64,000 nt of DNA. It comes from Parablautia intestinalis (GTDB taxonomy: Bacteria > Bacillota > Clostridia > Lachnospirales > Lachnospiraceae). A model generated the notes under the pieces. The model ran no database searches. It was not told the origin of the DNA and was given only the letters and a program-made list of their open reading frames with translations. The stretch covers positions 62,001 to 126,000 of the forward strand of contig RAYQ01000002.1 in assembly GCA_003612395.1 (NCBI GenBank), read 5' to 3'. Numbering within the stretch: position 1 is the first letter of the stretch; each line of letters begins with the position of its first letter. The position numbers and the translations under genes are program-made. Of this stretch, positions 44,790-52,495 are shown piece by piece.

Positions 44790-45642
44790 GCACAAGAAAG
44801 AAAAAAAGGGTATATTTATAAACTGGCGTCTTAGGCTGCTTTCCAGAATATTGACGGTTTTTCTGTGTATGATTGTAGTATATCCACTGCTCTTTACAAT
44901 TCTGGTTTCTTTCAAAAATAATCAGGAATTCTATTCGAATATTTGGGGGGTTCCACAGATATGGAGGTGGGAAAACTACAGCTATGCATGGGTAGGAGGA
45001 AAGATAGGCCAGTATGCGCTTAACAGTGTAATTGTTACCTTTACTGCGGTGATCGGGTCGGTTCTTATCACAGCCTTTGGAGGATATGCACTTTCCAAGA
45101 TGAGGATTCCCAAGGCAAATCTGATTTTGTCTCTGTTTATGGTATTTAACTTTGTACCTGGTGTGGCCTACTATATCCCGCTTTATTCACAAATGATAAA
45201 GCTTCATATTAACGGAACGCTGCTTATGCTGATCCTGCCCTATCTTACATGGCAGATTCCTTTCAGTATCTATATTTTTAAGAATTTTTTTGACTCCATT
45301 CCCTCCGAACTGATAGAGGCGGCAAGGATAGACGGAGCATCGGAGCTAAAGGCTTTCTTTCAGGTTATGCTGCCTCTGGTAAGGCCGGCGCTGGCAACAG
45401 TTACCGTATTTAACTTTATCAGCATATGGGGAGAATATATGTGGGCCAGTATTTCGGCGACTTCTTCTGCCAAAATACAGACTATTCCCGTAGGATTACT
45501 CTATTTCAGGGGAGAATACGGGATTGAATGGGGGCCCTTTGCGGCGGCAATTACCATTATTATTGTTCCACTCATTATTGTTTTCATTTATTTTCAGAAA
45601 TATTTTGTACAGGGAATTACGTCCGGTGCCGTAAAAGGATAA
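44779..45642 (+). CDS. Sugar ABC transporter permease, MalG/UgpE type
   Basis: The second permease is 287 aa with six membrane segments. Its EAA loop, ELIEAARIDGASELKAFFQV, is near residue 190, followed by MLPLVRPAL. The start at 44779 overlaps the previous gene by 11 nt, with AGAGGAGAG just before it; a longer upstream frame is rejected because it would read through the preceding gene. Together with 43893-44789 it forms the channel of the importer. Confidence 0.93.
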   Translation: MNIEHKKEKKGIFINWRLRLLSRILTVFLCMIVVYPLLFTILVSFKNNQEFYSNIWGVPQIWRWENYSYAWVGGKIGQYALNSVIVTFTAVIGSVLITAFGGYALSKMRIPKANLILSLFMVFNFVPGVAYYIPLYSQMIKLHINGTLLMLILPYLTWQIPFSIYIFKNFFDSIPSELIEAARIDGASELKAFFQVMLPLVRPALATVTVFNFISIWGEYMWASISATSSAKIQTIPVGLLYFRGEYGIEWGPFAAAITIIIVPLIIVFIYFQKYFVQGITSGAVKG

Positions 45643-45679
45643 GCAGGTGCCATAAAGGTTAAAGGACGTATGTCAAAGA

Positions 45680-45693
45680 CCGCCTGCAGGCGG
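45680..45693 (+). repeat. Short hairpin module before the TIM-barrel gene
   Basis: CCGCC/GGCGG with TGCA loop is followed by CAGAAAGAGAGGAAAA and the ATG at 45710. Near-identical modules sit before the aldo/keto reductase (49332) and ASRT (50385) genes. Confidence 0.6.
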
Positions 45694-45709
45694 CAGAAAG
45701 AGAGGAAAA

Positions 45710-46510
45710 ATGTATCTGGCAGGAAGAAGCCACATCATACAGAACCGTTCCCTGATTGATACCATGAGGATGTTCCACAGGATGGGATATGGCGGGCTGG
45801 AGCTGAGTCTGCAGCACGGTATGGGAAAGTGGCTGGATGTGAACTATCTGGAGGACTACGTGATTGAAAAAGTTAATGAGGTGAGTAGGGAACTTTCTTT
45901 TCCCATCACTGCACTGGCCTGTCATCAGAATTACGTGTGGGATGACTATACCTATGAGGTTGAAAAGAAGCTGCTAAAGAAGGCGGCAGGTTATCATCCG
46001 GTTTCCAACACCGTAATCTTATCTACTTTTATGGACTATGGACAGAGAGAACTGCACGAGAAGGAAGTATATGCCCAGCTGGTTGAGAGAACCAGACAGC
46101 TGTGCGCTATTGCAGAGGATCAGGGACTAAATCTGGCGATTGAGATTGAACCGAACCAGCTGGTACATAATCTGGACAGATTTTTAGAATTGGCTGATCA
46201 GGTGAAAAGCCCGGCTCTGAAAATTAATTTTGATGTGGGGCACTTTTATCTGTCGGAGAAGGATTTATATGCAGCTATGGAGAGGGCAAAAGATTATATC
46301 TGTTATTCCCATATCGACAATATGTGTATGGGGGAACATTGCCATAAGCTTCCATGGGAAGGTGACATTGATCTGCTGGCAGTTTACAGGAAGCTGAAGA
46401 TGCTGGGATATGACGGACCGGTTTCCCTGGATATTTATCTTCAGGATTATGAAAGTGTGGCGCCAAAGTGCCTGTCCTATATTAACAGGAATATATTTGA
46501 GCTTTTGTAA
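45710..46510 (+). CDS. Sugar-isomerase/epimerase-like TIM-barrel protein
   Basis: The 266-aa protein belongs to the xylose isomerase-like TIM barrel (AP_endonuc_2) superfamily. Likely metal ligands are Glu in LAIEIEPNQ, Asp/His in NFDVGHFYL, His in CYSHIDN and a late Asp in VSLDIYLQD. These proteins include tagatose/erythrulose/ribulose-phosphate epimerases and ketose 3-epimerases. It is not close enough to UlaE, which is separately encoded at 52496, to share that name. Within the locus it may epimerise the incoming sugar or a keto intermediate. Specific activity is unknown. Confidence 0.82.
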   Translation: MYLAGRSHIIQNRSLIDTMRMFHRMGYGGLELSLQHGMGKWLDVNYLEDYVIEKVNEVSRELSFPITALACHQNYVWDDYTYEVEKKLLKKAAGYHPVSNTVILSTFMDYGQRELHEKEVYAQLVERTRQLCAIAEDQGLNLAIEIEPNQLVHNLDRFLELADQVKSPALKINFDVGHFYLSEKDLYAAMERAKDYICYSHIDNMCMGEHCHKLPWEGDIDLLAVYRKLKMLGYDGPVSLDIYLQDYESVAPKCLSYINRNIFELL

Positions 46511-46603
46511 AAGAGAGGAACCGCAGTCATGTACGCGGCAGCGGCTTCCCGGATTTGTAACTTTTGAGTATGCACTTTAGCTACAGAAAGGATTGGTATT
46601 AAT

Positions 46604-47974
46604 ATGAAAAAAGTAGTGAAGCCATATCGGTTTCAGGAATATAAAACGGCTGAGGAATTTGCAGCCGCCATGGCGGCGGACGGGTTAGAATTTCCGGTAT
46701 CCAATGATTTGGGAGTATTATTTGAACCTCTTATAATCGGCAACAAGGTGATTCCAAACCGGCTCTGCTCACAGCCCTGTGAGGGATTTGACGGCGAACC
46801 GGACGGTTCACCATCCGACCTGGATTTCAGGAGATACATAAGGATAGCCGGAGGCGGCGTAGGTCTTTTATGGTGGGAGTCAATTGCCATTTCCGAGGAC
46901 GGCAGGTGCAATCCCCTGCAGATGGTAATCCGCCCTTCTACGATGAAAAAAATCAGAAAAATGGTAGAGGCAGCAAACGCAGAGGCTGAAAAGAATTTTG
47001 GAAGAAGACCATACAATGTGCTGCAGCTGACACATTCAGGAAGGCGCAGCAATAATAAGAACTGGGAACCTACTCCGCTTGCGGTATGCGCCAATCCCTA
47101 CATGGATTCCCATACAAGCATTGACGGAAGCAGAGGAGATATCCGAATTGCCACGGATGATAAAATTGAGGAGATTGTGAGAGGCTTCATTGATGGAGCA
47201 ATTCTGGCCGCCCAGGCAGGATTCGATGCGGTGGACATCAAAATTTGCCATGAATATATCCTGCGGGAGCTTTTATCCGCCTTTACCCGACCGGGAAAAT
47301 ATGGCGGCAGCTTTGAAAACAGGACCAGAGCAATTTTTGAAATTATTGATGGGATACAGGAACAGCTGGGGAATTCTCTGGATATTTGTGTGCGGCTAAA
47401 CGCCTATGACTGTGTGCCGTATCCATATGGTTGGGGGATGAAAAAGGAAGATGGCGTGATGGAACCGGATTTGACCGAGCCCATTGCGCTATGCAGGATG
47501 CTGGTAGAGAGAGGGGTGCGGATTATTGACATCACCACAATGATGCCCCGGTATAAACCCTTTGGCAGAGGGCTGATGGCAGAGCATGAGGAGGGACCTG
47601 AGGCACAGATTAATCCCTATGAGGGTGTATATGAGCTGATGAAGGCTACCAGAACAATTAAGCAGACAGTGCCGGAGGCATTTTTTGTGAGCACCGGAAT
47701 GACCTGGCTGGAGCAGTTCGGGGGACATGTCACCGCCGGAGCGATAAAAGACGGATGGTTTGATATCGGCGGCTTTGGCAGACAGTTTATGGCCTATCCG
47801 GACTTCCCGGTGGATTTGAAACGGGAGGGCATCATGCACAGAGAAAAATGCTGTATGCTCTGCGATAAATGCTATGACCTGATTCAGAAGGGACACTGTC
47901 AGACGGGATGCGTTATGAGAGATCAGGAAATTTACCTGAAGCTGCTGCGGGAAAAAGTACTAAACAGAGCTTGA
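46604..47974 (+). CDS. NADH:flavin oxidoreductase/Old Yellow Enzyme family protein
   Basis: The 456-aa protein has an OYE-like FMN-binding TIM barrel: FEPLIIGNKVIPNRL near residue 42, QLTHSGRRS near 145, and AAQAGFDAVDIKICHEYILRE ending in LLSAFTRPGKYGGSFENRTR near 210-250. A C-terminal cysteine cluster CCMLCDKC followed by HCQTGC resembles the 4Fe-4S ligands of 2,4-dienoyl-CoA reductase-type enzymes. The second half of those enzymes (the FAD/NADH domain) is absent. HEYILRE replaces the usual HGYLL at the active site, so its substrate is probably not a typical enone. It lies between the TIM-barrel gene and rhaA and may oxidise or reduce a sugar-derived keto compound. Confidence 0.83.
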   Translation: MKKVVKPYRFQEYKTAEEFAAAMAADGLEFPVSNDLGVLFEPLIIGNKVIPNRLCSQPCEGFDGEPDGSPSDLDFRRYIRIAGGGVGLLWWESIAISEDGRCNPLQMVIRPSTMKKIRKMVEAANAEAEKNFGRRPYNVLQLTHSGRRSNNKNWEPTPLAVCANPYMDSHTSIDGSRGDIRIATDDKIEEIVRGFIDGAILAAQAGFDAVDIKICHEYILRELLSAFTRPGKYGGSFENRTRAIFEIIDGIQEQLGNSLDICVRLNAYDCVPYPYGWGMKKEDGVMEPDLTEPIALCRMLVERGVRIIDITTMMPRYKPFGRGLMAEHEEGPEAQINPYEGVYELMKATRTIKQTVPEAFFVSTGMTWLEQFGGHVTAGAIKDGWFDIGGFGRQFMAYPDFPVDLKREGIMHREKCCMLCDKCYDLIQKGHCQTGCVMRDQEIYLKLLREKVLNRA

Positions 47975-47978
47975 CAGA

Positions 47979-48069
47979 TGCAGGGGGTATAAGTTTGGAA
48001 ATAAACTTCCAAACTTTCTATTGATGGCAGCACTGCAAGCTGTGCTTGCAGTATGCAGGAGGTATAGGA
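47979..48069 (+). repeat. Hairpin-ladder leader of rhaA with Shine-Dalgarno tail
   Basis: A first tail-like TGCAGGGGGTATAAG (47979-47993) runs into a hairpin GTTTGGAA/TTCCAAAC (47993-48014). A perfect 9-bp stem ACTGCAAGC/GCTTGCAGT with TGT loop (48032-48052) and the tail TGCAGGAGGTATAGGA (48054-48069) ending at the ATG follow. The order and sequence parallel the ribF leader (4421-4523), which carries one extra hairpin. Confidence 0.8.
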
Positions 48070-49305
48070 ATGATGGATAGAATTGACCGTGGATATGAAA
48101 TTGCAAAGGAAATGTATGCCGGGATTGGTGTGGATACGGACATGGCAATGGAAAGGCTGGATGATATTCCTGTAAGTATGCATTGCTGGCAGATCGATGA
48201 TTTGAGCGGATTTGAAAATCCCCATAAGGGGCTGACCGGTGGGATACAGGCTACGGGAGGGGATACCAGCAGAGCGAAAAATAAAGAAGAATTCTTCAGA
48301 AATCTGGAGAAGGCGCTGGCATTGGTTCCCGGCAGAAAAAAGGTGGCGCTTCACGCGATTTATCGGGATGATTTGGGCAGTTTTGTGGATCGGGATGCGA
48401 TTGAACCTGCTCATTTCGCTTCCTGGGCAGAGTGGGCGAAGGAGCATGGCGTGGGATTGGATTTTAACCCCACCTATTTCAGTCATGAAAAGGCAGATAC
48501 GGATTTTACGCTTTCAAGCTATGACCGGCATATCAGAGAATTCTGGATTGAACATGGAAAACGCTGCAGACGTATCAGTGCGTACCTGGGTAAGCGGCTT
48601 AAGGAAGTCTGCATCAACAATCATTGGATACCGGACGGCTATAAAGATTTGACGGTGGACAGACAGGCGCACAGAGAATTACTCCTTGAGAGCATGAACC
48701 AGATAATGGCGGAAAAATATGATCCCGGTCATATGACCGACAGCTGGGAAAGCAAGTTGTTCGGACTGGGACTGGAGAGCTATACGGTGGGCTCCCATGA
48801 GTTTTATACCAACTATGCCATGTCCCATGAAAACTGCATGGTTTGCATGGATATGGGACATTTTCATCCCACAGAACAGATTGCAGACAAAATGACGTCC
48901 TATCTGGCTTTTGGAAAAGAGGTAATGCTGCATGTAAGCCGGCCGGTGCGCTGGGATTCAGACCATGTGGTCATCCTAAGCGATGAGGTGAGGGATGTGA
49001 TGACGGAAATTTGCAGGCAGAATGCCTTTGACAGAGTACATATTGGTACGGACTACTTTGACGCATCAATTAACAGGGTTGCAGCGCAGGCTCTGGGAGC
49101 AAGAAGTATTAAACAGGCGCTATTGTACGGCCTGTTGGAGCCTGCAGAACGTCTGAAAAAATACGAGTTAGAAGGGGATTATACCCGCCGTCTGGCCTAT
49201 ATTGAGAGGCAGAAGGCAATGCCCTTTGGTCTGGTGTGGGATAAGTATTGCCAGAAAAATAATGTACCGGCAGGAGACTGGGTGGAGAGCGCTCTATACG
49301 GATAA
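48070..49305 (+). CDS. rhaA: L-rhamnose isomerase
   Basis: RhaA interconverts L-rhamnose and L-rhamnulose; the family also isomerises L-lyxose to L-xylulose and L-mannose to L-fructose. The 411-aa product aligns end to end with E. coli RhaA from memory: PVSMHCWQIDDLSGFENP near residue 34, LTGGIQATGG, VESKLFG-like ESKLFGLG, YTVGSHEFY, CMDMGHFHPTE and LHVSRPVRWDSDHVV with the metal-binding Glu/Asp/His residues. The start at 48070 is 7 nt after AGGAGG. A TTG at 48046 lies within the hairpin and is rejected. No rhaB or rhaD accompanies it. Confidence 0.95.
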   Translation: MMDRIDRGYEIAKEMYAGIGVDTDMAMERLDDIPVSMHCWQIDDLSGFENPHKGLTGGIQATGGDTSRAKNKEEFFRNLEKALALVPGRKKVALHAIYRDDLGSFVDRDAIEPAHFASWAEWAKEHGVGLDFNPTYFSHEKADTDFTLSSYDRHIREFWIEHGKRCRRISAYLGKRLKEVCINNHWIPDGYKDLTVDRQAHRELLLESMNQIMAEKYDPGHMTDSWESKLFGLGLESYTVGSHEFYTNYAMSHENCMVCMDMGHFHPTEQIADKMTSYLAFGKEVMLHVSRPVRWDSDHVVILSDEVRDVMTEICRQNAFDRVHIGTDYFDASINRVAAQALGARSIKQALLYGLLEPAERLKKYELEGDYTRRLAYIERQKAMPFGLVWDKYCQKNNVPAGDWVESALYG

Positions 49306-49331
49306 GGCAGGAACAATTCTTTGATTTGAAA

Positions 49332-49347
49332 GCCGTCTGCTGACGGC
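49332..49347 (+). repeat. Short hairpin module before the aldo/keto reductase gene
   Basis: GCCGTC/GACGGC with TGCT loop is followed by AGAATGTGAGGAAAT and the ATG at 49363. It matches the pattern of the modules at 45680 and 50385. Confidence 0.55.
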
Positions 49348-49362
49348 AGAATGTGAGGAAAT

Positions 49363-50343
49363 ATGGATAAGAGAATACGGATTCCGGATACGGATCTGTC
49401 GGTTTTTCCAATTGGTTTAGGTACAGTGGATGCAGGCCTGTTGTGGGATGGAAAGGATGCGGATGCTATTTTTGAAACCTATCTGTCACAGGGAGGAAAT
49501 TTGGTGGACTGCGCCCATGTCTATTCTGACTGGGTAATGGGAGAGACCGCGCGGGCGGAACGAGTGGTGGGTGACTGGCTGCAAAGGAGCGGTAAGCGAA
49601 AGGAAATTGTTCTGATTACCAAAGGCGGCCACCCGAATATGAAAGGGGAGAATGTGGATTTGCACTGCAGTCGTATGACCCATAAAGACATGGTAAAGGA
49701 CTTGAACGAGTCCTTGATGCAGCTGAGGACAGATTACATTGATTTGTATTTTTACCATCGGGACGATCTGTCCCAGACAGTAGAGGAAGAAATTGAAACC
49801 ATGGAAGAATTCGTGAAGGCAGGTAAAATCCGTTATTATGGATGTTCTAACTGGACGTCAGAGCGGATGCGCGAGGCCGATGACTACTGTGCCAGAAAGG
49901 GTTACCGCGGCTTTGTGGCGGATCAAAGCCTATTGAATCTTGGAATGAAATATTTCAAAGGTCTGGCGGACGATACTCTTGCGTATACCCGGGGTGATGC
50001 ATGGGATTATCATGTGGAAAATTTGAGAAACCTGGAAATGCCCTATATGGGAAACTGCAGTGGCTTTTTTCACATTTTTGCCCAAAAGGGAGAAGCAGGC
50101 GTGAAAGAAAACCCCTATTATACACCCGGCAATGTTGCGGTGGCAGAAAGGATGCGCATTCTGCGCAAGAGATATGATTGTACAATTACGCAGTGTGTGT
50201 TGGGATTCTTTTATCACCAGCCTTTCCCCTGTGTGCCGCTTTATGGCCCGGCCCGGCCGGAGCATGTAAAGGACGCCTGTGGGACACTGGACATCCCCTT
50301 TACGGATGCGGATTATGAATGGTTATTGAAGCCGGATATCTGA
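49363..50343 (+). CDS. Aldo/keto reductase
   Basis: This 326-aa AKR superfamily member is a cytosolic NAD(P)H-dependent oxidoreductase. The catalytic tetrad is visible: Asp in GGNLVDCAHVYSDW, Tyr in the same segment, Lys in ITKGGH and His in LYFYHRDDL. YYGCSNWTSERM and QCVLGFFYHQPFPCVPLYGP correspond to the cofactor-binding C-terminal elements. It follows rhaA closely and probably reduces or oxidises an aldose or ketose in this pathway. The substrate is unknown. Confidence 0.88.
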   Translation: MDKRIRIPDTDLSVFPIGLGTVDAGLLWDGKDADAIFETYLSQGGNLVDCAHVYSDWVMGETARAERVVGDWLQRSGKRKEIVLITKGGHPNMKGENVDLHCSRMTHKDMVKDLNESLMQLRTDYIDLYFYHRDDLSQTVEEEIETMEEFVKAGKIRYYGCSNWTSERMREADDYCARKGYRGFVADQSLLNLGMKYFKGLADDTLAYTRGDAWDYHVENLRNLEMPYMGNCSGFFHIFAQKGEAGVKENPYYTPGNVAVAERMRILRKRYDCTITQCVLGFFYHQPFPCVPLYGPARPEHVKDACGTLDIPFTDADYEWLLKPDI

Positions 50344-50384
50344 TAAAAGGAACGGCAATGGAAAAAAGTTCCCTATGATTGGAA

Positions 50385-50449
50385 GCTGCCTGTCGGCGGC
50401 AGATGGCAATACCGCAGGCAGAGCTTGCGGTATGCAGGAGGGTGTAAGG
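50385..50449 (+). repeat. Hairpin plus Shine-Dalgarno cassette before the ASRT gene
   Basis: GCTGCC/GGCGGC with TGTC loop (50385-50400) is followed by AGATGGCA and an 11-bp stem, ATACCGCAGGC/GCTTGCGGTAT with AGA loop (50409-50433). The tail TGCAGGAGGGTGTAAGG (50433-50449) ends at the ATG. The second hairpin and tail match those before ribF and rhaA; the first matches 45680 and 49332. Confidence 0.8.
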
Positions 50450-50803
50450 ATGAAATATTGTATACCGGATTGTTTCTGGCCTGTGGTGGATAAGGGGAGT
50501 TATATGGGACATGAAGCAATCAGCATTTTGAACATGTCAGACCATGATATTGCAGCACAAATGACTATTTATTTTGAGGATCGTGAGAAGCTTGAGGGGT
50601 TCCGGCTGTCCGTACCGGCAGAACGGACGATTCATTTCCACACCTGTGATTTGAAAAACGGGCACAATATACCGATTCCCAGAGGAGTAGGTTACGCGGC
50701 AGTGATTGAATGTGATGAGCCGATTGTGGTGCAGTATACCCGTGTGGATACCACCCAGAGCGAATTGGGGCTGGCTACTACTATGGCTGTTGCTGTAGAT
50801 TAA
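50450..50803 (+). CDS. ASRT-domain protein (sensory rhodopsin transducer family)
   Basis: The 117-aa protein matches the ASRT family (formerly DUF1362), named for the Anabaena sensory rhodopsin transducer: IPDCFWPVVDKGSYMGHEAI, SILNMSDHDIAAQMTIYFED, RTIHFHTCDL and VVQYTRVDTTQSELGLATTM. The domain is a tetrameric beta-sandwich thought to bind small molecules such as sugars. No rhodopsin is involved here. Its place between the reductase and kinase genes of a sugar operon suggests a metabolite-binding or sensing role. The start follows AGGAGGG 7 nt away; an upstream frame inside the hairpin is rejected. Confidence 0.85.
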   Translation: MKYCIPDCFWPVVDKGSYMGHEAISILNMSDHDIAAQMTIYFEDREKLEGFRLSVPAERTIHFHTCDLKNGHNIPIPRGVGYAAVIECDEPIVVQYTRVDTTQSELGLATTMAVAVD

Positions 50804-50853
50804 GAGGAATGCCGAAAGAATGGACGAGCACAAAAGAGGAATTGCCTGTTGGG

Positions 50854-50869
50854 TGCAGGGGGTATAGGT
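50854..50869 (+). promoter_or_regulatory. Shine-Dalgarno tail module before the kinase gene
   Basis: TGCAGGGGGTATAGGT directly precedes the ATG at 50870. It matches the tails before ribF, rhaA and the ASRT gene, but here no hairpin precedes it. Confidence 0.65.
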
Positions 50870-52426
50870 ATGAGTGTAAGATATTTTCTGGGATTAGATA
50901 ATGGGGGTACGAAAACAAAAGCTGCCGTGTTTGACAGAACAGGGAAAGAGATTGCCTGCTGCAGCGTATCTTCAGATGCTATCATGAACAGGCCGGATTT
51001 CGTAGAGCGTAATATGGAGGAAATGTGGCAGACAAACTGTACGGTGATTCGGATGGTACTTAAAAAAAGTAAAATTTCGGCCAGGGATATTGGCGGTGTG
51101 GGAATCTGTGGACATGGGAAAGGGCTGTACCTGTGGGGAAAGGACGGAAAGCCAGACGGCCTGGGGATACTTTCAGCAGACAACCGTGCCGTTTCTTATC
51201 TGGAGAAATGGAGAGCGGACGGAACCGAGCAAAATGCTTTTCAATTATCCTGCCAGCATGTCATGGCCTGCCAGCCTGTGGCTTTGCTGGCCTGGATACG
51301 GGATAATGAGCCGGAAAGGTATCAAAATATTCGTTGGATATTTGAATGTAAAGATTATGTTCGTTTCCGCTTGACGGGTGAAGCAAGGGCGGAGATTACG
51401 GACTATTCAGGGACAAACCTGATGGAGCTGCATACAGGACAGTTTTCTTACAGGCTTCTGAAACTTTTTGGTATCACTGAAGTGGAGGAGGCTCTTCCAC
51501 CTCTGTGCCAGGCCGGAGAGATGGTGGGGCGGGTCACGCGGGAGGCAGCAGGGCAGTGCGGGCTGGAGGCGGGGACTCCTGTGATTGGAGGTATGTTTGA
51601 TATCAATGCCTGTGCAATGGCAGCAGGTATTCTGGATTCCTCCAGAGTATGTATGATAGCCGGTACATGGTCTATTAACGAATATATCAGGAGAAAACCG
51701 GTACTGGATGGCAGTGTGCTGATGAACTCTTTATACTGCCTGCCCGGGTATTATCTGGTGGAGGAATCCAGCGCCACATCAGCCGGAAATAATGAGTGGT
51801 TTGTCAGAGAACTTTTGCCGGAGGCGGCAAAAGAGGCAAAGAGAGCCGGCAGGGATATCTACGAGGTTGTGGATAGCTGGGTTGAAGAGATATCACCGGA
51901 GGACTATGTGCCAGTCTTTCTGCCGTTCCTAATGGCTTCCAATGTGAACCCCAGGGCACAGTCCTGCTTTATTGGCCTGAAGGCAAGCCATACCAGAAAG
52001 CATCTGGCAAGGAGTATATTTGAGGGGATTACCTTCGGACACAGGTATCATTTAGAAAGGCTGCTGGCAACAAGAACACAGAGGCCGGAAGCAATCCGGT
52101 TGGTGGGCGGTGCCTCCAGAGCCAGAGTATGGGCGCAGATGTTTGCCGATGTAACGCAGCTTCCGGTGGAGGTAATTCCTGCCAGGGAGGCGGGGGCATT
52201 GGGATGTGCGATTCTGGCGGCCTGCGCGGTAGGAGAATATCCTTCCCCGGAGAGTGCGGTCGCAAATATGACGAGAGTTTCGGAAAGATTCCTGCCGTAT
52301 ATGGGGCGAAAAGCTATTTATGATGCAAAATACAGGATTTATCTGGACGCAGTTGCAGCGCTGGATGGCCTGTGGGAGCGAATGCGGTTTTCAGGAAGTC
52401 CCGGTGAGTCCGAAGCCGGGAACTAA
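50870..52426 (+). CDS. FGGY-family carbohydrate kinase, L-xylulose kinase (LyxK) type
   Basis: This 518-aa sugar kinase has two actin-like domains. The phosphate-1 motif is LGLDNGGTKTKAAVFD near residue 6. GICGHGKGLYLWGKDGKP near residue 75 closely parallels the LyxK element with GKGLFL and DKP, and GGMFDINACAMAAGI and ASRARVWAQMFADV are FGGY signatures. The N-terminal half resembles E. coli LyxK (L-xylulokinase) more than RhaB, AraB or XylB. With rhaA and a UlaE-type epimerase nearby, L-xylulose is the most likely substrate. The start follows AGGGGG by 7 nt. Confidence 0.85.
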   Translation: MSVRYFLGLDNGGTKTKAAVFDRTGKEIACCSVSSDAIMNRPDFVERNMEEMWQTNCTVIRMVLKKSKISARDIGGVGICGHGKGLYLWGKDGKPDGLGILSADNRAVSYLEKWRADGTEQNAFQLSCQHVMACQPVALLAWIRDNEPERYQNIRWIFECKDYVRFRLTGEARAEITDYSGTNLMELHTGQFSYRLLKLFGITEVEEALPPLCQAGEMVGRVTREAAGQCGLEAGTPVIGGMFDINACAMAAGILDSSRVCMIAGTWSINEYIRRKPVLDGSVLMNSLYCLPGYYLVEESSATSAGNNEWFVRELLPEAAKEAKRAGRDIYEVVDSWVEEISPEDYVPVFLPFLMASNVNPRAQSCFIGLKASHTRKHLARSIFEGITFGHRYHLERLLATRTQRPEAIRLVGGASRARVWAQMFADVTQLPVEVIPAREAGALGCAILAACAVGEYPSPESAVANMTRVSERFLPYMGRKAIYDAKYRIYLDAVAALDGLWERMRFSGSPGESEAGN

Positions 52427-52495
52427 AAGAGTCTGCTTCCTGATAAGAGAGATAGAGCCATATATATACTTCTCATAAGGTAAGGGAGATATTGG

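Noticed and set aside
47979-47993. Upstream Shine-Dalgarno-like tail as the start of a separate small gene
   Set aside because: No start codon follows at proper spacing; it is better explained as a relic copy of the repeat tail.
48046-48069. Longer N-terminus of RhaA from a TTG codon
   Set aside because: It lies in the hairpin arm, and the AGGAGG site would be inside the gene; the ATG at 48070 has correct spacing and matches the family N-terminus.
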